Shown here piece after piece: positions 26,875 to 36,911 of a stretch of 64,000 nucleotides of DNA. A program made the position numbers and the translations under genes. Each line of letters begins with the position of its first letter. The first letter of the stretch is position 1. Below the pieces are notes generated by a model, which saw only the letters and a list, made by a program, of their open reading frames with translations, was not told the origin of the DNA and did no database searches. Where the stretch lies: contig NZ_JACLHY010000002.1 in assembly GCF_014397245.1 (NCBI RefSeq), forward strand, positions 62,001-126,000. Direction: 5' to 3'. This stretch comes from Arenibacter arenosicollis. Lineage in GTDB: Bacteria > Bacteroidota > Bacteroidia > Flavobacteriales > Flavobacteriaceae.

Positions 26875-29283
26875 TTATTGGTTGACCTCAGTTTTGGAAG
26901 TATTCAACTCTATTGAAAGGCTATCCTTAACAATAGAATCAAACGCTATTTGCCCGGGTACAATCCCTTGGACCGAATCGATTGTGATAGGTGCATCTAC
27001 CAATACAGCAAGCGTATCCCTTACCCGTAATTCCTGTAAATAGATAGAATCTGTCTGGGCAAATTCATAAGCCTCTTTGGCATTCAATTCTACAAATGGC
27101 CTACAAGGAAAGTAATCAAAACCATACTCAAAATTGCTGAGTAGCGGTCGTTTCCAGTAACTTAAATTTTTAAATATGGATGCCACAATGGGCAGGGCTG
27201 TATTGGAACCAGATCCCATACTCGTGGTGGCAAACTGCACCCGTTTATCGAAGGTGCCTACCCAGGAGCCAACAACGAGCTCAGGGGAACAGCCTATGAA
27301 CCAACCATCCCCATTATTTTGGGTAGTTCCCGTTTTACCAATAAGGTTATAAGGAATTTCATAACCCAATAATCGAGAACCAGTACCTTCCTTAATAACA
27401 CCCTCCATCATTTTTTGTATGGCTTTAATATTTTCGGTACTCGCCACCCGCCCTTCATATATCGGCTTGGCTTCATACAAAATATTACCTTGTTCATCTT
27501 CTATGCGATCAATGGCATAGGGTTTTATTTTATTCCCCCCATTGGAAATACTGGCATATGCGGTTACCATTTCCAATAAGCTGATATCTGCAGTCCCCAG
27601 CACAATGGAAGGCACATTGGGAAGCTCCGATTCTATTCCCATCTTTTTTGCCTGTTCCAATACCCTCTCAGTTCCCGTCTTCAGCTGAAGGGTAACGGAA
27701 ACCGTATTCACGGAATTCGCCAAAGCACCATACATACTATAACTACCTCCATACCTATTATTGGAATTTCGAGGTCTCCAATCTTCATACTTTGAATATG
27801 TAACAAGATTGTTGTCATAATAATTACAGGGTTCCTCCCCTGCCTGCAAGGCCGCCAAATAGGTAATTGGCTTAAATGTAGAACCCACCTGCCTAGGCGT
27901 GGTAACATTGTCTATTTGACTAAATCCATAATCGATTCCGCCTACATATCCCATTATCCTGCCAGAGACACTACTAACAGCAATAACCCCGGCATGCAAC
28001 CTATTTATACTTTTTGCAATGGAGTCTTCCAATGACTGCATTTGATCTTCATACCCCTTGCCGATCACCCAGTATTTTCTATTTCGCTTATCCTTAACAA
28101 ACGCTTCTATTTCAGCTTCCGTTTTTCCACTTTGACGCATTTGTCGTACTTGATTATTTTGGTCTACCAATTTTTTCAATAACACCTCCTTGCCCCCTTC
28201 GGTAGTCGCCGAAGCCCAATAGGTATCCATAAGTTTCTGCAGATTGTCCGCTTGGCGCTGCAGGGCAGATTCTGCATACTTCTGTATGTTGGTATTTAAG
28301 GTAGTATATATGGATAGGCCGTCTGCCTCCAAATCGTAAATATGACCATCGGGCGACGGGTTTTCTGCTGCCCAAACCGCAAATTCCGCAGCTACATAAT
28401 CCTTGAAATAAGCAGAAAAAGACGAAACTTTTTTTGGAGTCTGATAATCCACCTTCATTGGAATCTGGGCCTCGGTGAAAGTTTCTTCCGTTATATAATT
28501 GTATTTAAGCATTTGGGAAAGAACCACATTTCGTCTTTGCTCGGCCCTTTCCGGAAACCTCCTTGGATTATAATAGGATGGCGCCTTTAACAGGCCAACC
28601 AAGGTTGCGCTTTCTGGCAATGTCAATTCTTCAGGAGGCTTGTTAAAAAAACGAGAGGATGCCTTTTCTATCCCATAAACATTTTCGCCAAAGGAAACGG
28701 TATTGAAATACAGCAAAATGATATCCTCCTTATCATAAATACTTTCCAGTCTTCCGGCTATAAATATTTCCCTAATTTTATTAATTGGGGTAGAAAGAAA
28801 AAACTGTTCTTCCCTTCCAAACAAATTTTTAGCCACCTGTTGGGTAATAGTACTTCCGCCTCCTGCATTTTGCTGAAGTATGATCGACTTTATCAATACC
28901 CTTGCATAACTTTGGTAATCTATTCCCCCATGTTCATAGAAACGAACATCTTCTGTGGCAACGAGTGCCTGTTTAAGGGACGACCCTATTTGTGAACTAT
29001 CAGCATTAGATCTGTTTTGAAGATAATAATACCCAATAGGCTCTTTATTGGAAGCATAAATGGTAGAGGTAACCGGATTTTTCAAACTTTTTAAATAGGC
29101 TTTGGTCGGTAATTTGCCAAAAGCACCCATATAGATGACCAAAAAAAGTAAAAACAGACTAAATAATCCAGCTATTGCGGCAAAAAATAATGATTTGAAA
29201 GGATGTTCCCGGACATAGACCAACACCTTTGTCAACCTTCTCCGGCTTGTCGCCAAAACATTCTTTACTCCTTTCAATACCAT
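26875..29283 (-). CDS. mrcA: Penicillin-binding protein 1A, bifunctional peptidoglycan synthase
   Basis: An 802-residue class A PBP from ATG 29283 (the longer frame starts at TTG 29298). A basic N terminus is followed by one membrane anchor at about 33-53. The GT51 glycosyltransferase domain has the catalytic Glu111 in EDVRFYEHGG and GGGSTITQQVAKNL. The transpeptidase domain has SxxK in GSTFKPI, SVN in LANSVNTV and KTGTTQNNGDGWFIG. It polymerises and cross-links peptidoglycan at the inner membrane. The C-terminal extension of about 60 residues is unstructured and acidic. mrcA is used by analogy with other bacteria. Confidence 0.93.
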   Translation of the reverse strand: MVLKGVKNVLATSRRRLTKVLVYVREHPFKSLFFAAIAGLFSLFLLFLVIYMGAFGKLPTKAYLKSLKNPVTSTIYASNKEPIGYYYLQNRSNADSSQIGSSLKQALVATEDVRFYEHGGIDYQSYARVLIKSIILQQNAGGGSTITQQVAKNLFGREEQFFLSTPINKIREIFIAGRLESIYDKEDIILLYFNTVSFGENVYGIEKASSRFFNKPPEELTLPESATLVGLLKAPSYYNPRRFPERAEQRRNVVLSQMLKYNYITEETFTEAQIPMKVDYQTPKKVSSFSAYFKDYVAAEFAVWAAENPSPDGHIYDLEADGLSIYTTLNTNIQKYAESALQRQADNLQKLMDTYWASATTEGGKEVLLKKLVDQNNQVRQMRQSGKTEAEIEAFVKDKRNRKYWVIGKGYEDQMQSLEDSIAKSINRLHAGVIAVSSVSGRIMGYVGGIDYGFSQIDNVTTPRQVGSTFKPITYLAALQAGEEPCNYYDNNLVTYSKYEDWRPRNSNNRYGGSYSMYGALANSVNTVSVTLQLKTGTERVLEQAKKMGIESELPNVPSIVLGTADISLLEMVTAYASISNGGNKIKPYAIDRIEDEQGNILYEAKPIYEGRVASTENIKAIQKMMEGVIKEGTGSRLLGYEIPYNLIGKTGTTQNNGDGWFIGCSPELVVGSWVGTFDKRVQFATTSMGSGSNTALPIVASIFKNLSYWKRPLLSNFEYGFDYFPCRPFVELNAKEAYEFAQTDSIYLQELRVRDTLAVLVDAPITIDSVQGIVPGQIAFDSIVKDSLSIELNTSKTEVNQ

Positions 29284-29843
29284 ATTAACTTTTCTCAAAT
29301 TTCAGTAATTATAATTCGATTATAAATAAAAATAAGTCAATATTCACTAACCTGCGCTCTTTTGATTATAAATAAATTTTGCCGTAGTTAATAAATAATC
29401 CATTGAAATCAATCCAACTGCTTTAAGGAAATTATAGGGCAGGTCCTGAGAGTTTCCAAAAAGTCTGACGGCCAACCTCTTCAGTCAACAATACTCTTTC
29501 CAACAGTGTCCAAGGAAGAAATGTTTAGACTTACATCAGAAAAAAATATAATTACACCGATCATATCAATATTAACTTTTTAAATTGGCTCTTCTTACTT
29601 ATCTTGCTGACTAATTGTTTTTTAGAGGTAATGTTTTGATTCATAAAAGAATTGCAATTTTAAGATAATTTGCGAAATTTGCTATTTATCTTTGCAAAAC
29701 AGTATGGAAATCCTCTGGGGCAAGGTAAATTGATAATCCTAGTTGAATACGTATTTTCGAATATTGTATTTTATGTTTAGGCCAGTACTATAAGAAGTAT
29801 AGTTTTAGATAGGTAGTTTATTTACATTTTAGAATCCAATCTT
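29284..29843. other. 560-bp gap between PBP1A and apaG
   Basis: It contains a TATCTTTG box at 29687-29694 reading towards apaG, and directly after it a nine-codon frame ATG GAA ATC CTC TGG from 29704 to 29733 (MEILWGKVN). A 42-codon open stretch on the minus strand near 29380-29510 has a stop just upstream and lacks an early ATG, so I do not call it. Confidence 0.4.
29687..29694 (+). promoter_or_regulatory. -7 box upstream of apaG
   Basis: TATCTTTG is a perfect match. It is 150 bp before the apaG start, which implies a long leader containing a nine-codon frame. Confidence 0.45.
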
Positions 29844-30230
29844 ATGATAACACAGGTAACTAAAGGCATTAAAATATCGGTGAACACCAGTTTTGAAGGA
29901 ACTTTCTTCAAGAATTATAAGATGCATTTTGCTTTCGGCTATACCATTACCATAGAAAACCAAAGTAAGGATTCTGTTCAATTGACATCTCGCCATTGGC
30001 AGATTTACGATTCCCTAAATGAATTGGAAGTGTTGGATGGAGAAGGGGTAATTGGCAAAAAGCCGGTAATTAAGCCTGGTGAATCGCACACCTACAGTTC
30101 CGGGTGCCTATTGGCTTCCACTATTGGAGCTATGAAGGGCCATTATAACATGGTAAGCATAAATAATTCGGATAAGTTCAGGGTTTATATCCCAACATTT
30201 AAATTTAGCGCTCCGTTCGCCTTAAATTAG
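29844..30230 (+). CDS. apaG: ApaG domain protein
   Basis: A 128-residue ApaG protein of ordinary length. The immunoglobulin-like beta sandwich shows the family signatures FAFGYTITIENQS, LTSRHWQIYD, VIGKKPVIKPGESHTYSSGC and MKGHYNMV. ApaG proteins are linked to Co2+ resistance and Mg2+ efflux in enterobacteria, but the molecular activity is unresolved. The position just upstream of pruA gives no clear functional clue. Confidence 0.93.
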   Translation: MITQVTKGIKISVNTSFEGTFFKNYKMHFAFGYTITIENQSKDSVQLTSRHWQIYDSLNELEVLDGEGVIGKKPVIKPGESHTYSSGCLLASTIGAMKGHYNMVSINNSDKFRVYIPTFKFSAPFALN

Positions 30231-30412
30231 AATTCATAAATTACTTAGTTTTTCTCTATTTTCCTTGATATTCTTTCATGGAAAAAACTGCATATTGCAT
30301 AAATTATAAGCAATAATGAATCTGTTGATTTTACATTTACAGTGCCATGTCCAAAAACTAAATTCACTTAATACTTCTTTTTATTATCGCAGATGCATTT
30401 AGTACCTTTGCC

Positions 30413-30420
30413 GTGAATTT
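30413..30420 (+). promoter_or_regulatory. pruA promoter -7 box
   Basis: TACCTTTG is a perfect match and lies 20 bp before ATG 30441. Confidence 0.5.
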
Positions 30421-30440
30421 GAACTTAAAAATAAAATATC

Positions 30441-32069
30441 ATGGGCAAAGGATTTTTTCAAGTCCCCACGGCATATAACGAACCTATTAAAAGTTATGCC
30501 CCTGGCTCTCCTGAGCGGGAAGAAGTACTAAAGCAATACAGTGCCTATTTCAATGGCCACACCGACGTTGCAATGTATATTGGAGGGAAGGATGTAAAAA
30601 CGGGAAACACCAAACCTATTTCTCCTCCACATGACCATAAGCACATAGTAGGCCAATATCATACTGCCAAGAAGGAAGATGTAACCCATGCCATTGCCAA
30701 CGCATTGGAAGCAAGGGAACATTGGGCAAATTTGGAATGGGAACAACGCGCTGCCATTTTCCTAAAGGCCGCTGAGTTGATTTCTGGACCTTATAGGGCG
30801 AAAATTAATGCTGCAACGATGATTGCGCAATCAAAAAATATACATCAGGCCGAGATCGATGCAGCATGTGAACTTATAGATTTCCTTCGATTCAATGTGG
30901 AATACATGTCCCAGATTTACGAGGAGCAACCGGATTCTGCCGAAGGTATTTGGAATAGAGTGGAATACCGTCCTTTAGAAGGCTTTATCTATGCCATTAC
31001 TCCTTTCAATTTTACAGCTATTGCAGGAAATCTTCCGGCCAGTGCGGCAATGATGGGAAATGTGGTACTATGGAAACCAAGTGACAGCCAAGTCTTTTCT
31101 GCAAAAGTAATAGTGGATATCTTTAAGGAAGCAGGACTTCCCGATGGCGTTATCAATGTAGTTTACGGAGATCCCGTGATGATTACTAAAGAAGCTTTGA
31201 GCAGCCCTGATTTTGCAGGAATCCATTATACGGGATCTACCCACGTCTTCAAGGAATTATGGAAACAGATCGGAAACAATATCCATATCTACAAAACCTA
31301 TCCTAGGATTGTTGGCGAAACAGGAGGCAAGGATTTCATTATTGCCCATCCTACCGCTAATCCTAAGCAGGTAGCTACAGCTATTGTGAGAGGTGCCTTC
31401 GAATTCCAAGGTCAGAAATGTAGTGCTGCCTCAAGAGTCTACCTTCCAAAATCCATTTCAAAAGAAATATTGGATTTTGTTAAATCGGATGTGGAATCGT
31501 TCAACAAACCAGGCTCCCCTGAGGACATGAGCAATTTTATTACGGCCGTTATTCACGAAGGTTCTTTTGACAAGCTGGCCAAATATATCGACCAGGCCAG
31601 AAAAAACAAAAATGCAGAAATTTATGCAGGTGGTAATTACGACAAATCCAAAGGTTATTTTGTAGAGCCTACGGTCATAGTAACGACCGATCCAAAATAT
31701 ACTACCATGGAAACCGAGCTTTTCGGACCCGTGGTTACCATTTATGTTTATGAGGACAAGGATTGGTCCAAAACACTTAAATTGGTAGATAGCACCTCTG
31801 AATATGCTCTTACTGGTGCTGTTCTTTCAGGTGATCGTTATGCTATTGCGGAAGCAACAAAAGCATTACAGAACTGTGCCGGCAATTTTTATATCAACGA
31901 TAAACCAACAGGTGCTGTCGTAGGGCAACAACCATTTGGTGGGGCAAGGGCATCAGGCACCAACGATAAGGCCGGATCGGCCCAAAACCTATTGCGCTGG
32001 GTATCACCTAGATTGATCAAAGAAACCTTTGTTACTCCTGTAGATTACAGATATCCGTTTTTGGGTTAG
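30441..32069 (+). CDS. pruA: L-glutamate gamma-semialdehyde (delta-1-pyrroline-5-carboxylate) dehydrogenase
   Basis: A 542-residue aldehyde dehydrogenase of the single-function P5CDH class found in Bacteroidota and mitochondria. The catalytic Cys lies in GQKCSAASRVY and the catalytic Glu in VGETGGKDFI. FNFTAIAGNLP and the C-terminal PFGGARASGTND are typical of the P5CDH subgroup. It oxidises glutamate semialdehyde to glutamate with NAD+, the second step of proline catabolism. The proline dehydrogenase (putA/prodh) gene is not in the window. Confidence 0.95.
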   Translation: MGKGFFQVPTAYNEPIKSYAPGSPEREEVLKQYSAYFNGHTDVAMYIGGKDVKTGNTKPISPPHDHKHIVGQYHTAKKEDVTHAIANALEAREHWANLEWEQRAAIFLKAAELISGPYRAKINAATMIAQSKNIHQAEIDAACELIDFLRFNVEYMSQIYEEQPDSAEGIWNRVEYRPLEGFIYAITPFNFTAIAGNLPASAAMMGNVVLWKPSDSQVFSAKVIVDIFKEAGLPDGVINVVYGDPVMITKEALSSPDFAGIHYTGSTHVFKELWKQIGNNIHIYKTYPRIVGETGGKDFIIAHPTANPKQVATAIVRGAFEFQGQKCSAASRVYLPKSISKEILDFVKSDVESFNKPGSPEDMSNFITAVIHEGSFDKLAKYIDQARKNKNAEIYAGGNYDKSKGYFVEPTVIVTTDPKYTTMETELFGPVVTIYVYEDKDWSKTLKLVDSTSEYALTGAVLSGDRYAIAEATKALQNCAGNFYINDKPTGAVVGQQPFGGARASGTNDKAGSAQNLLRWVSPRLIKETFVTPVDYRYPFLG

Positions 32070-32089
32070 AAGAATTCGTTTATAATTTC

Positions 32090-32129
32090 AAAGCCCGTAT
32101 TTACATTGTAAATACGGGCTTTTTTTTTT
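32090..32129 (+). terminator. pruA terminator
   Basis: AAAGCCCGTATTTAC (32090-32104) pairs with GTAAATACGGGCTTT (32108-32122), a 15-bp stem followed by further T. Confidence 0.95.
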
Positions 32130-32190
32130 GCAAACTCATGAATTAAAGATATTTAAGCCTTAAACTACTTCAGAGCTATCTTTATTTTAA

Positions 32191-33429
32191 TCAATTACGC
32201 CATTGATCCTTTTCATAGATGGCGATTAAATGAGTTCTTATATTAAATGAGGTTTCAAGACTATCCTTAGTTAATTGTACCATCATAGCCTGGGAAGGGG
32301 TGGTGGGCATATGACACGTAATACAATCATTTGCCATTATATCACTGTTATCGGTTTTATTGTAACAAGCCGTTGCTCTATCCCTGTGACAGCCTATGCA
32401 TTTACCATTAAAGTTGGCAGTATTTCCCCTCTCCTTCCTATGGGGATCATGACAGGTACTACAGTCCATTGTTGCCGTTTGCTTAAAACATTCGCTCCTT
32501 GCAAGCAGCCCATATTGATTTCCATGGACATCTAAGCTTATCTCCTTATCTGTATCGTCCGCATTTTGGGAAAAACGACTCAAATCCTCGCCCGGAAAGT
32601 AAGAGAATGAACCTCCCTTTAATATTACATTTCTTAAACCAGAATGGCATTGGGCACAAAGATCTAAACGCTGTTGTCGCGAAAGGTCCTCGATTTTTAA
32701 GGTAAATTTAGACTCAGTTGCTTCGGGATTCCCCCTGTGATACCCAACATGCTTAGCAGACGGACCATGGCAGCGTTCACAATCTATTCCATAAATCATC
32801 TGCGTCTTGTCAAAACGGTTTCCATTGGGAGACGCCTCCACACTTTTAGCATAAGTGATATGGCATTTGAGACAGGCATCCCGTATAGGTCTCGGCTCAT
32901 CGTAATAGGTAGGATATCCTGGACTGTTCACCCAGCTGTCCGTAGGGGTGTAATAGGAAGCCTGTAATTGATATAAATCGTCCTTATCCCAAGTGAGATA
33001 GGACTGTCCCCTTACCCCGGATCCAATTACAATATCAAATTTTGAAGGTGGAATCTCTGTACTCCTATTTTTAATCCTGGTATGTTGATAAAAATCTTCT
33101 CCGTCCGACCTCATTATAAACTCCACGGTCTCAAGGTCCAATATATTGGAACCTTCCTTGAAACTTCCCTTAATATTGGATGAATCCACTATGGCTCCAC
33201 TATTAAAATGTGCCGTCTTTAAATGCGAGCTGTAAATATCGGCATGGCACTCCATACAAGTTTCAGAACCTACAAAATGCTCCCCGTTGTCATGGGTCGC
33301 CACCACCTCCGGATTGTAATAATCCGATTCCATTTTTCCATTTTTACAATGATATGCCAAGGTAGCCAGGCCCAAAAACATGAATATTACAAGGGTATTC
33401 TTAAAAACCTTTTTATTGATTACAGCCAT
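32191..33429 (-). CDS. Seven-haem c-type cytochrome
   Basis: A 412-residue exported protein with seven CxxCH haem sites: residues 58-62 (CMECH), 186-190 (CLKCH), 217-221 (CERCH), 258-262 (CAQCH), 323-327 (CSTCH), 344-348 (CIGCH) and 369-373 (CITCH). A hydrophobic N terminus (10-28) ends in AYHC, which is a poor lipobox, so either a soluble periplasmic or a lipid-anchored form is possible. The spacing resembles the cytochrome c554/multihaem nitrite reductase superfamily. It is the last gene of the susC-susD-UnbV run, 77 bp after the FG-GAP gene, and may carry electrons to or from a substrate handled there. Confidence 0.88.
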   Translation of the reverse strand: MAVINKKVFKNTLVIFMFLGLATLAYHCKNGKMESDYYNPEVVATHDNGEHFVGSETCMECHADIYSSHLKTAHFNSGAIVDSSNIKGSFKEGSNILDLETVEFIMRSDGEDFYQHTRIKNRSTEIPPSKFDIVIGSGVRGQSYLTWDKDDLYQLQASYYTPTDSWVNSPGYPTYYDEPRPIRDACLKCHITYAKSVEASPNGNRFDKTQMIYGIDCERCHGPSAKHVGYHRGNPEATESKFTLKIEDLSRQQRLDLCAQCHSGLRNVILKGGSFSYFPGEDLSRFSQNADDTDKEISLDVHGNQYGLLARSECFKQTATMDCSTCHDPHRKERGNTANFNGKCIGCHRDRATACYNKTDNSDIMANDCITCHMPTTPSQAMMVQLTKDSLETSFNIRTHLIAIYEKDQWRN

Positions 33430-33456
33430 ATAGACCCTTATACTTTTTTGCGTACC

Positions 33457-33493
33457 AAATTAAACCCAACACAGCCTGTGTTGGGTTTAATTT
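33457..33493 (-). terminator. 17-bp perfect hairpin between the FG-GAP and cytochrome genes
   Basis: AAATTAAACCCAACACA (33457-33473) and TGTGTTGGGTTTAATTT (33477-33493) pair without mismatch around a GCC loop. It lies 14 bp after the stop of the FG-GAP gene and 28 bp before the cytochrome start. No long T-run follows on the minus strand, so partial termination or mRNA-end protection is as likely as full termination. Confidence 0.6.
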
Positions 33494-33506
33494 TAAAGTA
33501 TGCTTA

Positions 33507-36500
33507 TTAATTCACCTTTATCATCTGCATAAAATCATCATTTTTGGCCACCAAAATATGCTTTTCGCCTTTTACGGTTATCAGTTCCATTCCCCGAACA
33601 TCACCCACAATTTTTAAACCTGATTCCATCATGGATTTAGGAATAAAATTTCCACTACCGTCGCCTTGGAGGTAAAGGCCAAAACTGGAATCGTTCCTAG
33701 GGGTTTCCACCTCGCTATTATACAAGTTACCCGCCAAAACAATATCTAAATTACCATCTTTATTGAGGTCGTCTACTACAAATTTATTTATACTGGATAT
33801 CTGTGCCATCTGTGGCATTTGCCTTGCCGTAAACTTTCCATTATTGTTCTCCAAGTAAATACTGGCAAAAGAGTTAATTTCATAACTCAGTGATTCCTCC
33901 AACATTTTATTGGTATAAATTTGATTTAATGTTGCGCTTGCGAATGAATTATAATCCTGGAACTTCAACTTTATTGCAGGCATTTGTTGGGAGGAGCATT
34001 GTCGTCCCCGTACCGGAAATTCAGTTTCCCCTTTTTTATAACTCAAAACAATATCGGAAGTTTCATTGCTATCAAAATCATTCAAATACACTTTAAATGG
34101 CGAGTTTTCACTGGCTTGATACTTATAATTTTTACCCAGATTACCTACTACTAAATCCTGGTCTCCATCCTTGTCAAAGTCTCCCTTTTCAACCGAGAAC
34201 CACCAGCCTGAGGTATTGCCTTGTAATAGTTGGTCAGAGACATCTTCAAAAACACCTTTTACATTCTTAAAGAATTTAATCGGCATCCACTCCCCTACAA
34301 TTACCAAGTCTTCCCAGCCATCATTATCAAAATCGACCCAACTGGAGGAGGTTACAAGCCCTAAAGATTTTACTCCAGGAAGCACTTTTTCCGTAACATC
34401 CACAAATTTAACACCCTCCGGAGTGCTTACATTTTCCAAAATATAAGAATCTGCCGGATAGGGGTATTTTTTAGGAACAAGCCTACCACCAATAAATAGA
34501 TCCAAATCCCCGTCCTTATCAAAATCAGAGGCAGAAACGTTTAAACCACTTATTTTGGTATCCGGAATGGCCTCCTTATTGCGTTGGAATTTATTATTCC
34601 CCAAATTCTCATAAAAGCGATCTTCGTATCCCAAGGAATTGGGTTTAAACTCGTTTCCTCCACTGGCTATATAAAAGTCGTTATCCCCATCATTGTCCGC
34701 ATCAAATATTAATATCCCCAAATCTTCATAGTACTTATCACTAGCCAAGTCTGGAATAACCAATTCTGAAAAATCGCCCTCATCATCCTGTATATACACT
34801 GATACCGGCTGCCCTACAGCGCCCCCAACAATATAATCGTCCAAGCCATCTCCATTTATATCCCCAGTGGCCAATGATGGGCCCAATGTAGAATTCTTGT
34901 GGGGCAATAACACCTCCACTTCAAAATCGTTAAATATGTTTTCATTGTGCTTAAATATATCCTGGGTATCAATGGTTTCGAATAGCTTTACAGACTTATT
35001 CCTGGATTTAACGGAACTAACCAACTTGGTAGCATCATAGTTTATCGTAAGCCTTTGATTCGCCTTTATCTGATCAAGCTTAGTGGTTGAACCATTGGGC
35101 CAGGCCACCAAGACGCTATCTACCTGCTGTACAGCTCCAAGGCCAAAATGAAGTAATGGGGAAACGGAGGACAAATAACCTCTAACGGTATTATACTCCT
35201 GAACCTGTAACCCATCTGATGTATAAAGGGAAACCTTACTTCCATTGGGCAAAACCTTTCCTTGCCCCTTAAGTTCCAAGGTCAATTGGTTACTGCCAGT
35301 AGAGTTGTTCCGATAAATACTTGCCGTATCCTCTAGATTACTGATAACCAGATCTAGATCCCCATCATTATCCAAGTCGGAATAGGCTACGCCATTGGAG
35401 AATGTTTTTTCCTCAAAGCCCCATTCTTCGGTTTTCTTGGTAAAGGTTAGGTCCCTGTTGTTCTGAAACATATAGTTGCTCAATTTCTCCGACGGCAACT
35501 CTTCAAGATACTTTAACAGTTCAACTTCTTCTTCCTTGTTTTTGTAATTGGGATCTTTTTCCATCTTATTAAAAAACTCCCTATACTTAGCATAAAAATC
35601 TTTGTTATTGACATCTCTGCGGATTCCATTGGTAACAAAGAGATCCTTCCATCCATCATTGTCAAAATCGGCCATTAGAGCTCCCCAGCTCCAATCCGTG
35701 GAGGAAACCCCGGCCAAGCGGGAGACATTACTGAACAAAGGAAGCTCTCCCTCATCATTTCCATTATTCATTTGAAGGGAATTTTGCATGTATTGATGGT
35801 GTAAGCCTACATTTACGGACTTATAAAACGCAGCGGGGTCCATGGAGGACATATTGGCCTTAGATCGGAAGTTGTCCTCGGCGGACATATCCAATTGAAA
35901 AATATCCATAAGACCATCGTTGTTGAAATCAGCTATATCAGCGCCCATCCCAAAAAAGGAGATTTGCTGTAAACTGGTATTGATCTGATTGGTAAAGGTC
36001 CCATCCTGATTGTTTATAAATAGAAAATCCGGTGCATTAAAATCATTGGAAACAAATATATCCGTGTAACCATCATTATTAACATCCGAGGCCACAACTC
36101 CAAGACTAAGACCAAAGGAGCTTAAACCTGCCTCTACGGTGACATCTGTAAAATGTCCGCCATCATTGCGATAGAGCCTATCCGAATCCTTTATTTCATG
36201 ATTATCCAACATATACTGATAGTACTCCACTGGGGCCGTAAAACTGGTCGGTGGATAATTAATTACGTACAAATCCAGATCACCATCCTTGTCATAATCA
36301 AAAAAGGTAGACTGCATACTTATGCCGTCACAGTCTATGCCGTATTCCGCAGCTTTTTCTGTAAACGTATTATCTTGGTTATTAATGTAGAGCACATTAT
36401 TGTTGGGTCCATTTTTTCCACCCACGGAGCAATAGATATCCAAAAATCCATCCTGATTAATATCCACGAAAGTAGTTCCGGAATACCAACGCTCATCACC

Positions 36501-36815
36501 TGTAATTCCAGAACTTTCGGAAATATCCTCAAATTTTAGATCACCTTTGTTCAAATAGAGTTTATTGGCCACCATATTGCCGGTAAAAAAGATATCCTCC
36601 AAACCATCATTGTTCACATCTCCAATAGAAACGCCGCCCCCCAAATACATATAAGGATAAGTAAAGTAGTTATACTTATGGGTTTCTGTGAGTTTATTTT
36701 TAAAGTCGACTCCAGTTGTCGTAGCATCAAGTTTGGAAAATAATTGGGTTGACTTTGGTTCACATGATAATAATGACAGTGCCAAAAAAATAAAATAACT
36801 AAATCTTTGCATCAT
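33507..36815 (-). CDS. FG-GAP (VCBS) repeat lipoprotein with ASPIC/UnbV domain
   Basis: From ATG 36815 (MMQRF; ATG 36812 is equally possible) the protein has about 1102 residues. The signal ends SLLSC, lipidated near Cys18. Many FG-GAP units with DxDxDG calcium loops (DVNNDGLEDIFF, DYDKDGDLDLYV, DFDNDGWKDLFV) form two beta propellers. Between them lies an ASPIC/UnbV domain (SVSPLLHFGLG, VAWPNGSTTKLD). A longer frame to ATG 36863 would overlap a hairpin, so I reject it. Such lipoproteins accompany SusCD in marine Bacteroidota and probably bind substrate at the surface; no catalytic motif is visible. Confidence 0.85.
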   Translation of the reverse strand: MMQRFSYFIFLALSLLSCEPKSTQLFSKLDATTTGVDFKNKLTETHKYNYFTYPYMYLGGGVSIGDVNNDGLEDIFFTGNMVANKLYLNKGDLKFEDISESSGITGDERWYSGTTFVDINQDGFLDIYCSVGGKNGPNNNVLYINNQDNTFTEKAAEYGIDCDGISMQSTFFDYDKDGDLDLYVINYPPTSFTAPVEYYQYMLDNHEIKDSDRLYRNDGGHFTDVTVEAGLSSFGLSLGVVASDVNNDGYTDIFVSNDFNAPDFLFINNQDGTFTNQINTSLQQISFFGMGADIADFNNDGLMDIFQLDMSAEDNFRSKANMSSMDPAAFYKSVNVGLHHQYMQNSLQMNNGNDEGELPLFSNVSRLAGVSSTDWSWGALMADFDNDGWKDLFVTNGIRRDVNNKDFYAKYREFFNKMEKDPNYKNKEEEVELLKYLEELPSEKLSNYMFQNNRDLTFTKKTEEWGFEEKTFSNGVAYSDLDNDGDLDLVISNLEDTASIYRNNSTGSNQLTLELKGQGKVLPNGSKVSLYTSDGLQVQEYNTVRGYLSSVSPLLHFGLGAVQQVDSVLVAWPNGSTTKLDQIKANQRLTINYDATKLVSSVKSRNKSVKLFETIDTQDIFKHNENIFNDFEVEVLLPHKNSTLGPSLATGDINGDGLDDYIVGGAVGQPVSVYIQDDEGDFSELVIPDLASDKYYEDLGILIFDADNDGDNDFYIASGGNEFKPNSLGYEDRFYENLGNNKFQRNKEAIPDTKISGLNVSASDFDKDGDLDLFIGGRLVPKKYPYPADSYILENVSTPEGVKFVDVTEKVLPGVKSLGLVTSSSWVDFDNDGWEDLVIVGEWMPIKFFKNVKGVFEDVSDQLLQGNTSGWWFSVEKGDFDKDGDQDLVVGNLGKNYKYQASENSPFKVYLNDFDSNETSDIVLSYKKGETEFPVRGRQCSSQQMPAIKLKFQDYNSFASATLNQIYTNKMLEESLSYEINSFASIYLENNNGKFTARQMPQMAQISSINKFVVDDLNKDGNLDIVLAGNLYNSEVETPRNDSSFGLYLQGDGSGNFIPKSMMESGLKIVGDVRGMELITVKGEKHILVAKNDDFMQMIKVN

Positions 36816-36847
36816 AAATCGGTATTGACATAACATCCCTAAAATAA

Positions 36848-36881
36848 GAATAACCCCGCACATAAGCGCTAAGGGTTATTC
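36848..36881 (-). terminator. Hairpin between susD and the FG-GAP gene
   Basis: GAATAACCC (36848-36856) pairs with GGGTTATTC (36873-36881) across a 16-base loop. It may attenuate or protect the susCD message. There is no clear T-run. Confidence 0.4.
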
Positions 36882-36911
36882 AATTTAAATGTTAATTAAT
36901 ATTTTTAATTA

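Noticed and set aside
29380-29510. Minus-strand gene remnant between PBP1A and apaG
   Set aside because: Only about 42 open codons, preceded by a stop and without an early ATG or recognisable motif.
36816-36863. Longer start (ATG 36863) for the FG-GAP lipoprotein
   Set aside because: It would put 16 extra residues before a normal lipoprotein signal and would lie in the loop of a hairpin; ATG 36815/36812 fits the signal peptide.
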